This document shows positions 1 to 7,200 of a DNA stretch of 9,260 bases, piece after piece. The number at the start of each line of letters is the position of its first letter. The first letter of the stretch is position 1. A program made the position numbers and the translations under genes. The notes below the pieces were generated by a model. The model saw only the letters and a program-made list of their open reading frames with translations, ran no database searches and was not told the DNA's origin. The stretch lies in contig DDZT01000037.1 of assembly GCA_002346435.1 (NCBI GenBank), forward strand, positions 26,076 to 35,335, in the 5' to 3' direction. The stretch is from Anaerolineales bacterium UBA3001. Lineage in GTDB: Bacteria > Chloroflexota > Anaerolineae > Anaerolineales > UBA11657.

Positions 1-138
1 TGGCCAGTATACAGATTCAAGCGTGGGTTTGGAGGGGAATTAGAACGTAGTGTAGGTCCTTGGGAGCGAGTTTACTATCCGTGGGCACAACGCTTGTATA
101 AGCGGGTGCTCGCTGCTCGGTCGGGAGATTATTCATGA
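1..138 (+). CDS. FemAB-family aminoacyltransferase, C-terminal end only (5' part outside window)
   Basis: Frame 1 is open from the left edge to a TGA at 136-138, giving 45 residues. They contain VYRFKRGFGGELERSVGPWE, which matches the conserved C-terminal end of FemA/FemB/FemX-type proteins (a W/Y-RFK-GFGG core, then a G-[AP]-W/Y segment and a short terminal helix). The same block occurs in the next gene as VWRFKAGFKGDVVRTLGAWD, so the two are homologous neighbours. Family members transfer amino acids from aminoacyl-tRNA to the peptide stem of lipid II in the cytoplasm, or do related GNAT-fold acyl transfer. The stop overlaps the start of the next gene (ATGA, 135-138), which implies a shared transcript and coupled translation. 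Only the tail is visible, so the exact substrate cannot be judged. Confidence 0.8.
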   Translation, partial: WPVYRFKRGFGGELERSVGPWERVYYPWAQRLYKRVLAARSGDYS

Positions 139-1220
139 TTTACACGGTTCGCTCAGTTAATGCTAAGGAGGAATGGCATAAGATTTTATCTGTATTACAC
201 GCAAACCAAATATTGCAATCATGGGACTGGGGAGAAATAAAAAATCGCTATGGTTGGGATTTGGAACGTATAGTGTGGGAGGATCACCAAACTGTTTTAG
301 CTGCTGCACAAATATTGACGCGTAGCGAAATACGGTTTGGAATAAAAGCTAAAATCATGTATGTCCCTCGGGGTCCAGTGTTGGATTGGAATAATCCTAT
401 TTTGCGGAAGCATGTGATGGATGATTTGCGCAGGATGGCTATTAGAGAAAATGCTGTGTTTATAAAAATTGATCCCTATGTTCCTGTTGGTTATGGTGTA
501 GTAGCTAATCACAATGATAAACCTGATGATGTTGGACTTGAACTGGTAGATGAACTTACTCAGAGCGGATGGAAAGAGTCAAAGCAACAGATTCAATTCC
601 GGAACACTATGGTGCTTGACTTGACTTCAGAAGAGTCCGAATTGCTATCTTCATTTAGTCAGAAGACACGTTACAATATTCGTTTAGCTAGTAGAAAAGG
701 TCTAGAAGTGCGTGACGGAACATCCGCAGACCTTAACTTGTTGTACGGGTTATACGAATCCACATCTACACGAAATGGCTTTCCAATTAGACCACGCAAA
801 TATTATCTAGATGTTTGGCAATCATTTATGGAGGCAGGAATGGCACAACCTTTGGTTGTTACCATAGATGATGAGGTGATTGCAGCTGTTGTTATGACGA
901 TATTTGGAGAGTGTGCAACTTACATGTATGGGATGTCTAGCGGACAACATACTGAGAAAATGCCAAACTACTTACTGCAATGGGAATCAATTGTCAGAGC
1001 TAAAGCCTCTGGATGTACCAGCTATGATTTCTGGGGTGTTCCGGAAGTTTTCGTTGATAGTGATCCATTATGGGGGGTGTGGCGTTTTAAAGCTGGTTTC
1101 AAAGGAGATGTTGTGCGGACCTTAGGTGCATGGGACTTTTCTTTTAAAAGATTTGGTTATTGGTTGTATGCCAATGTAATACCAGGCCTGTTGAGTATCA
1201 TGCAAATGCGAGGTCGCTAA
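135..1220 (+). CDS. FemAB-family peptidoglycan-bridge aminoacyltransferase (GNAT fold)
   Basis: A complete 361-residue protein, the usual length for short FemAB-family members. The ATG at 135 is preceded by GGGAG (123-127) at good spacing and overlaps the previous stop. Recognisable blocks are QSWDWGEIKNRYGW (about residues 28-41), YVPRGPVLDW (76-85), FIKIDPYVP (109-117), a central QFRNTMVLDL followed by FSQKTRYNIRLASRKGLEV (154-192, the N-terminal edge of the second GNAT-like domain), and C-terminal YDFWGVPE (297-304) and VWRFKAGFKGD (315-325). These are typical of the FemAB/methicillin-resistance family, which adds amino acids to the lipid II stem peptide using aminoacyl-tRNA. There is no signal peptide and no clear membrane span, so it is probably cytoplasmic at the membrane face. 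The tRNA-binding coiled-coil arm of staphylococcal FemA is not evident. It is the second of two tandem paralogues. The exact amino acid and acceptor are unknown. Confidence 0.88.
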   Translation: MIYTVRSVNAKEEWHKILSVLHANQILQSWDWGEIKNRYGWDLERIVWEDHQTVLAAAQILTRSEIRFGIKAKIMYVPRGPVLDWNNPILRKHVMDDLRRMAIRENAVFIKIDPYVPVGYGVVANHNDKPDDVGLELVDELTQSGWKESKQQIQFRNTMVLDLTSEESELLSSFSQKTRYNIRLASRKGLEVRDGTSADLNLLYGLYESTSTRNGFPIRPRKYYLDVWQSFMEAGMAQPLVVTIDDEVIAAVVMTIFGECATYMYGMSSGQHTEKMPNYLLQWESIVRAKASGCTSYDFWGVPEVFVDSDPLWGVWRFKAGFKGDVVRTLGAWDFSFKRFGYWLYANVIPGLLSIMQMRGR

Positions 1221-1232
1221 ATTTGTATGATC

Positions 1233-2702
1233 TTATCGTTCTATTTTTGTAACGATCAATTTGGATAGTTCTCCAGGCCGTGAATATTCTAACACTGGGT
1301 GTAAGTTCAGGCCCAGGGCATCAATTGCTCCATTGTCTTTTGGAATATCAACAATTAATAGGCTGTTAGTAGTAGCTGCGTCACTCATGTCAAGCATAAA
1401 TTTATCTGCTGGCTTCCATATGGTCGTGACACTGGAGCTTGGTGATAGATAAGATGCTAGACGTTGTTGACCTCCAAGGTCCAATGTTAACAAAGTTGTG
1501 TCACCATCATTATTGTCATAATAATGAGCTATATCGCGGAAGCCATATCCAGATGGCCAGCCGGTAATGTATTCCCATTGATCACGTTCAGGAAGAACTA
1601 GTTTGTCGGGCTCTGTCCATGCTGTCCACATAAATTGGGCGCTTGGATAGGTAAATATGAGGCTAATGGTTAGCACGATTGCTTTGATGTTGCTATTCCA
1701 TGACCGTAATTTTAGCCAGATGCTGGCTATGCCTATTGACATCAATACTATTAGATGGGGCACATGCGGTAGGGCGAACCGTGCTTCTAAAAATCCAGGG
1801 TTGCTCTTAGCTATTAGTGATAGTAGACCAATGAGAGTGGATAAGGCAATATATGAGGTAAGTCTCGTTTTTTGCCATATTGCAATCACTATAGCGAGTA
1901 GGCCAGGCCACCATAACCAGTGAGTGAAAAGTGTAGTGAAATATCGCCAGACAATAGGAGTGGAGAATCTCACTTGCGTCAACATTTCAGATGTATCATT
2001 TGTAGTCTTTTTAAGTAGCAAATCCAATCCCATGTCGGAGTGTCCTACGAATTTGAGTATCGCTACAACCGGTAGTAATAATAGGGCTCCGATCATGTAG
2101 GAATGTAATGCTGCTCTTAGTTGTGCGCGTCGTGCGTGCCCTAGCGTCAGCCCAGCTATTAAAGGAATAGGTAAGAAAACGAGATATGTTATTTTGGATA
2201 CCATTCCAGCTGCGAGCGAGAAACCAACCAGTAATTTCAGTTTGTTTTGGTGAGGTGTCACAGCTAATTTAGCACTTGACCACAGTAGCAACATTGTAAA
2301 AGTTGCTGCGTATGGGTCAGGCAGCTGCATTCTCTCAAAAAACAGTGCATAGGGCACTAATATGTATAAGAAACCGGCTATTATTCCTGTTTCTTTGGAA
2401 TGGAAACGTTGTGCAAAAGCTATTATTGCCGAGAAACCTATTGTAGTTATGAATATAGTAACTGAGCGTGCTATCCACACGCTACTATTGAAGGGCCAGA
2501 ATATAGAAGTCCAAATTACATTCAGTAGACGTCCGTCAGAGGCAGCATGAAAAGGTTGCCATTGCCATACTAGCCGAGCCCACCATATATGGGCTGCTTC
2601 ATCAAGAAATATGGGTAGTGCATCAAGGTTGTGGAGTCTGGTCCACCAATATATCCAGATCGTAATCAGATATATGAAACTGGGTTTTAGTTTGACTACC
2701 AT
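1233..2702 (-). CDS. GT-C fold glycosyltransferase, family 39 / ArnT-PMT-like integral membrane protein
   Basis: A 489-residue, strongly hydrophobic protein with many membrane segments in the first about 350 residues and a soluble C-terminal part of about 130 residues. After the first span comes FLDEAAHIWWA (residues 32-42), with the acidic pair D34-E35 in the first external loop that serves as catalytic/metal site in GT-C enzymes. A second loop has FERMQLPDPY (122-131), resembling the conserved E-R...P-D-P segment of PMT_2 proteins. The C-terminal part contains WEYITGWPSGYGFRD (376-390), a motif I associate with family-39 proteins of Chloroflexota. Such enzymes move a sugar from a polyprenyl-phosphate donor to protein, lipid or polysaccharide outside the membrane. 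The start ATG (2702-2700) lies inside the end of the upstream M20 gene (7-bp overlap), so translation is likely coupled. The gene converges on the FemAB gene with only 12 bp between stops. Acceptor unknown. Confidence 0.83.
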   Translation of the reverse strand: MVVKLKPSFIYLITIWIYWWTRLHNLDALPIFLDEAAHIWWARLVWQWQPFHAASDGRLLNVIWTSIFWPFNSSVWIARSVTIFITTIGFSAIIAFAQRFHSKETGIIAGFLYILVPYALFFERMQLPDPYAATFTMLLLWSSAKLAVTPHQNKLKLLVGFSLAAGMVSKITYLVFLPIPLIAGLTLGHARRAQLRAALHSYMIGALLLLPVVAILKFVGHSDMGLDLLLKKTTNDTSEMLTQVRFSTPIVWRYFTTLFTHWLWWPGLLAIVIAIWQKTRLTSYIALSTLIGLLSLIAKSNPGFLEARFALPHVPHLIVLMSIGIASIWLKLRSWNSNIKAIVLTISLIFTYPSAQFMWTAWTEPDKLVLPERDQWEYITGWPSGYGFRDIAHYYDNNDGDTTLLTLDLGGQQRLASYLSPSSSVTTIWKPADKFMLDMSDAATTNSLLIVDIPKDNGAIDALGLNLHPVLEYSRPGELSKLIVTKIER

Positions 2703-3841
2703 TCACTTAATATTCCTGCTAGCAAGGCTGTACGTGCCGCCATGCTGGCAAGTGTTAGTGACTCATTATTAGTGTGGGCACCATCTCCCTGAGGTCCTAG
2801 ACCATCAAGAATTGGTATTCCATAGGGTGCAATTATATTTGCATCTGAGCCACCACCTGTACTGCCTTCCTGTAAAGAAATACCTATAGTTTCACCAATT
2901 TCAGAGGCTCTTTGAAATGCTTTTGCGATTTCAGGAGTTCTTGGCATAGGTTCGCGTTCTATGCCACCAGTGATGTGTATTGCCCCACCAGGAACACATG
3001 GCTTTAAGTCCTTTACTAATTTTATCATTCGTTCAGCTTCCGAAGGGGTGGGTACTCGCATATCTACGGTAATATGACATTCATCGGGCACCACGTTTGT
3101 GCGTGTTCCACCCGTGACTTTACCTACACTTATTGTGCTTCCTGACGCGTAATCGGTTAGTTTTTGCAGAGCAATTATTTGGTGTGCCATCTCTTCAATG
3201 GCATTGATACCATCCTCATGAGCTGCACCAGAATGTGAAGCCTTGCCTTTAGTGATAACATCAAATCTTGCTACGCCTTTCCTAGCGGTTTTTAGTTCTC
3301 CTTCAGGTAGTGCCGGTTCCATACATAGTACTAAATCAGCGTTACGACCAAGTGATTCAATTAATGCTCTTGATGATTCTGAGCCTACTTCTTCGTCTGA
3401 TGTAAGTAGCAGAGTTATTGGGGATGCAGGCCAACGATCATTATCCTGTAGTGTCTGTAATGCAAATATCACTTGAATGATACTTGCTTTCATATCAATT
3501 ATTCCAGGCCCATACATTTTTCCATTACTTACTCTTATTGGATTCTCTGATAGCATACCTAGAGCATGTACTGTATCAAAATGGCAAAGTAATAAAAACC
3601 CACCATTAGTATTACCACTGTTATCCGGCCAGTTTGCCACAATGTTGTCTCCAGCCAATCGTTGACTGTCAATCTTTATGTTGGGATTTAGAGGTGCGAG
3701 CATTTCTACTAGTCGTTCGCCCAATCTATCAAGAGATGACTTGTTGGTTGAAGGGGACTCAAGCTCGACTATTTCACGCAGTCTTGCTTGCATTTGTGGT
3801 AACTGATTTTCAAAAACTTGTACTGGAATGGGATTCGTCAT
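2696..3841 (-). CDS. M20 family metallopeptidase, carboxypeptidase G2-like
   Basis: A 381-residue protein of normal length for M20 dimetal hydrolases. The metal and catalytic residues are all visible: H87 and D89 in LLLCHFDTVHALG, bridging D116 in YGPGIIDMKAS, general base E150 and ligand E151 in TSDEEVGSES, E175 in LVLCMEPA, and H356 in GDGAHTNNES. H203 in GKASHSGAAHEDG fits the dimerisation-domain histidine that completes the partner's active site. The block KGVARFDVITKGKASHSG is closest to glutamate carboxypeptidase (CPG2)-type members rather than DapE or ArgE, but substrate cannot be fixed from sequence. No signal peptide is seen at MTNPIPVQVFENQL, so a cytoplasmic enzyme is likely. The start is supported by AAGGA 8 bases upstream on the minus strand (in + coordinates about 3850-3854). 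It is the first gene of a two-gene operon with the GT39 gene. Confidence 0.9.
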   Translation of the reverse strand: MTNPIPVQVFENQLPQMQARLREIVELESPSTNKSSLDRLGERLVEMLAPLNPNIKIDSQRLAGDNIVANWPDNSGNTNGGFLLLCHFDTVHALGMLSENPIRVSNGKMYGPGIIDMKASIIQVIFALQTLQDNDRWPASPITLLLTSDEEVGSESSRALIESLGRNADLVLCMEPALPEGELKTARKGVARFDVITKGKASHSGAAHEDGINAIEEMAHQIIALQKLTDYASGSTISVGKVTGGTRTNVVPDECHITVDMRVPTPSEAERMIKLVKDLKPCVPGGAIHITGGIEREPMPRTPEIAKAFQRASEIGETIGISLQEGSTGGGSDANIIAPYGIPILDGLGPQGDGAHTNNESLTLASMAARTALLAGILSEW

Positions 3842-3986
3842 TGGCTATATCCTTGTAATCTATATTTACTCAAATTTGTAACACATGTAATTTTAGCAGG
3901 CTAACCTAGCTTATTATGTTACTTTAAATTACTATGGAACATATGTTTAGATTTTGTGTTTGACTGCGTTTGGATAAAATTCATGG

Positions 3987-4015
3987 TTGACGATAGTATA
4001 TACCTGTTATACACT
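3987..4015 (+). promoter_or_regulatory. Candidate sigma-70-type promoter (distal) for lipoprotein gene
   Basis: TTGACG at 3987-3992 matches five of six -35 consensus bases. With a 17-bp spacer it is followed by TACACT (4010-4015, four of six). An alternative -10 is TATACA (4008-4013), preceded by TGT as an extended -10 element. Either would start transcription near 4020 and leave a leader of about 110 bases before the ATG at 4134. This is a sequence match only. Confidence 0.4.
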
Positions 4016-4084
4016 TTTTTGTCACGATTTTTTTTTGCAATGCAGTAGATTTTTCGCGTGTTTGCGGCAATACATGGTTTGTAT

Positions 4085-4098
4085 ATAGCAAATGCTAT
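4085..4098. repeat. Perfect 6-bp inverted repeat, possible operator
   Basis: ATAGCA (4085-4090), AA, TGCTAT (4093-4098) form a perfect short palindrome. Its right arm overlaps the proximal extended -10, the position expected for a repressor site. The arms are short, so chance is a real possibility. Confidence 0.3.
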
Positions 4099-4101
4099 TA
4101 T
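4093..4101 (+). promoter_or_regulatory. Candidate extended -10 promoter (proximal) for lipoprotein gene
   Basis: TGC followed by TATTAT (4096-4101) is an extended -10 element with five of six core matches. No good -35 lies 15-18 bp upstream. It would give a short leader of about 25 bases ahead of the ATG. It overlaps the inverted repeat ATAGCA-AA-TGCTAT at 4085-4098, which could be an operator. Confidence 0.35.
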
Positions 4102-4118
4102 AGGGTTAACAGGAAAAT

Positions 4119-4123
4119 AAGGA
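4119..4123 (+). promoter_or_regulatory. Ribosome binding site of giant lipoprotein gene
   Basis: AAGGA lies 10 bases before the ATG at 4134 in a purine-rich leader, which supports that start. The start is also fixed by the signal peptide that begins immediately (MIKLNSNFSSARNHLVRLL). Confidence 0.6.
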
Positions 4124-4133
4124 AAATACGAAA

Positions 4134-4232
4134 ATGATCAAACTAAACAGTAATTTTTCTTCTGCACGCAATCATTTAGTGCGACTATTATTTACCCTTT
4201 ATGTTGTTTTTAGCATATTGGTGACTGCTTGT
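4134..4232 (+). other. Lipoprotein (SPII) signal peptide and lipidation cysteine
   Basis: Residues 1-33 have a basic n-region (K3, R12, R17), a hydrophobic core LLFTLYVVFSILV (18-30) and the lipobox V30-T31-A32-C33, followed by GGG. Cleavage before C33 and lipid attachment are expected, placing the rest outside the cytoplasmic membrane. The glycine run followed by a disordered acidic stretch is a usual tether. Confidence 0.88.
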
Positions 4233-7200
4233 GGCGGAGGTCCAGTCCCATCTGAAGAAACGACTGATTCAGTAGTGGAACCCACTGAAGTCTCTGTAGA
4301 GGTTGAGCCAACCGAGGTGATTGTCCCCGTAGCTGAGCCTACAACTATGGCTCCAAGTACGGAAAAGGAAGAGAAAGAGGTAGTTGAAGAAGCTGCTCCG
4401 GTAGTAGAGACTGTTGCTGAAGTGCTTCTGACTGTGTTGACTGGTCGAGTTGATTATATGCTCCCTGGTGCTGAAGATTGGCAGCAGGCACTTGGTGAGG
4501 AGATACCTTTAGACATAGGTACGCAACTTCGGGCATACCAACTTTCCTCTGCGCGTTTAGATTTGTTAGATGGATCAAAAGTTCTTATGAAACCTGTATC
4601 TCAATTAGGTATGACGACTTATGTGCATGAGCCTGAAACACCGGTTACACAAGCCTATATTGACATTCCTGAGGGCGAGGCTGCTTTTGATGTTAATGGT
4701 CCTTTGGCTGGTGCAGATTCGTCATTTTTGGTCAAAATGCCTACAGGAGTGTTTTCCGTCAATCCAGAGGCAGAGGAAATTGAAGAGTCTGTTCCCGAAA
4801 CACCAGAAGAGCAGCCAGAACCTGAGGCTGCGGAAGCAGCTACGGAGAATCCCGTAACTGCCGCCACAGAGGAAGAGCTAGATTTAGCTGATGTGACGCT
4901 GAATGTGCTTTCCGGACGGGTGGATTTCTTGTTGCCGGGATCGGATGATTGGCAGTTGGCAGATGGAGAAGCATTTAGTGTTGATCTAGGTACTGAGGTT
5001 AGAACATATCAACTGTCTATGGCACGTTTGGATCTGGCAGACGGATCAAAGATTATGATGAAGCCGACTTCTAAAGTGTCGGTTACCAGTTATTTGCATG
5101 AACCAGCAACTCCAGTGACACAAGCTTATGTTTCAGTGCCAGAAGGCGAGGCTGCTTTTGATGTCAATGGTCCATTAGCAGGAGCGGATTCAACATTTAT
5201 GGTTGAAATGCCCACAGGTGTTTTCTCTGTCACGGGTACTTCCTTCGTAGTAAATGCAGGTAATACTGATCAACCTGCTCAAATTAATCTTTTGGAAGGT
5301 ACAGTAGTAGCTGGTGCAACTACTCAAAACGCGGAGACTGGCGAAATTGAAGCTATGTTCTTCGAGATGGAAGCAGGGGAAGATGGAGCTGCTATGAATT
5401 TTATGTCTTCCGAGCAAGCTGCTGAAATTGTAGTTGAGAGTGGTCAGGATGCTGATATACAACAGCAGGTGGCTGCTATGAGTGTTGTTACTGCACAGGG
5501 AAGCGATGGTATTGAAGTGGCTGCCGAGTCTGGACTTGCAGCAGCAGTGGAGCAAGGTCTGGAAAGTGGCACGGTGGGGGTACTACCTCAGGAACAAATT
5601 GAATCTGTAGAAACTGCTGCTGAAGAAGGTGCTCTGTCTGAAGCGGCCCCAGTAGTAATTGCAGCAGAGGAATTGGCTGAGGCTCTGGCAGTTGAACCGG
5701 GTGAAGACAGTGTTTTGGCAGGTACTGGTGTTGAGATTAAGACTGCTGTCGAGGCACTTACCGGCGATGGTACTGCTGCCAGGGAGGGCGCTATTGATGG
5801 TGCATTACAGAGTTTTGAGGATGCGTTTGAAGGCCCACAACCTACTGTAGTTACAGATGCAGAAGGTAATACGGTGCAGATCATGCCTCCTGAAATAACT
5901 ATTAATCCAGACGGAACGGCCAGTGTGGAACCGGGTCAATTAGTAGATGAGAATGGTAATCCGTTAAGTTCAGAGGCTTTAACAGTAGTAGCTGAAAGTA
6001 ATGTTACAGTAATTGATCCTATATCTGGTGAGGTTACTGAACTGGGCATAACAGATGCGTTGGCTTTGCCAACTGCTGATCCACTTGCCGCATCAGATGA
6101 GCGTGGCGATTCGTTAGGAGCCGAACTTTTTGAAGGCCCACAACAGGAAGGTCCGGAGACCGGTCAGGTAATGTTCGTCGCTGGGAGTACAGGAGTAAAC
6201 TTGTTGCAGGGCGAGGGTGTTGCCAGTGGTCTTGGTGTAGATGCTGTTACCGGTGAGTTAGTACCTTTTGTTATGGAGGTAGAAGCCGGCGCGGATGGAA
6301 CAGTTATCGAGATACCGCCGGTCGACCAGCTCCCTACTGAGTTAAAGGAAGAAGGAACTGTAAGTGGTCTACTTGATGCACTGGGTGTTGTTGCTGCTAG
6401 CGGTAAGAAGGTTTTACAATCCGTGCAGGAAAATGGCCTATTTCAGACTGCCGGTGAATTGTTGAACAGCGACAAAGCGTCGGGATTATTAGGCTCTAAG
6501 GCAACTGGAGTTACTGATGTTATAGCAGGCACTACTGAAATTGTAGGTGATAAAGTGAAGACACTGGATTCCAAGACGTTGCGGACATTGTCCTCGGCTG
6601 GACTAGCTGACGCATCTTTGGGAGCAGTAGGTATGGGTACCAAGAAGAGCATAGAGTTAATTGACAGTGCTGTGACTACAGGTGGCCCCAAGCAAGAAGC
6701 ACTGGTGAACAGTTTTATCGGTGATTTTACCGGGCCACAATCTGATCCAATATTGGATGTAGATGGTAATGTAATTGGAGAAGTTCCACCACCGGCTGTG
6801 GTATTTGATGAGAATGGTATTCCTCAAGGTTTGCTGCCGAGTACTCCGGTGGATCCCGAAGGTAAAGAATTGGACCCACAGGCATTGGCTGAACTGACAG
6901 AAGCTGGTGCGGGCGAGATATTTATGATTGACCCAAATTCGGGTGAATCTGTGCCTGTAGGTGGAGGTCAGGTTGCTACCTGGGGTATACAGAACATGCT
7001 TGCAACTACTGATAGCCGTGGCGTGGGACAGCAGTCAATGTTTCCACCAGTAAGTTTTGATTCTGAAACTGGAGAGATGAAGCCAACGGTAATGGTGTTT
7101 GCAGGCGGTAATTTTTCTGGTTTTGATGTGTTTGACGAAGAAAAAATGTCAGGTGGTCTTGTAGAAGGGGGTATGGAAGTTAATTTGCGACCACCACGTC

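Larger units (their letters stand above)
3842..4133. promoter_or_regulatory. Divergent intergenic region between M20 operon and giant lipoprotein gene
   Basis: These 292 bp separate divergent start codons and carry no convincing open frame. The sequence is AT-rich, with two T tracts at 4015-4020 and 4028-4036. Promoters for both directions must lie here. Rightward candidates are listed separately. Leftward, the best I see is a minus-strand CATAAT (3918-3913), five of six to a -10 box, but with no good -35 at 16-18 bp, so I do not list it as its own feature. No tRNA, riboswitch or terminator-like stem was recognised. Confidence 0.6.

Noticed and set aside
1235..1256. Inverted repeat ATCGTT / AACGAT with a 10-base loop just after the FemAB stop, a possible bidirectional terminator
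   Set aside because: Six AT-rich pairs, a long loop and no U tract on either strand. It also lies within the last codons of the glycosyltransferase gene.
6756..6782. Dockerin or EF-hand-like calcium loop at DVDGNVIGE (residues 875-883)
   Set aside because: The D-x-D-G part fits, but the third acidic position and the closing acidic residue at position 12 of an EF-hand loop are not in place, and the PPP that follows is not part of that motif.
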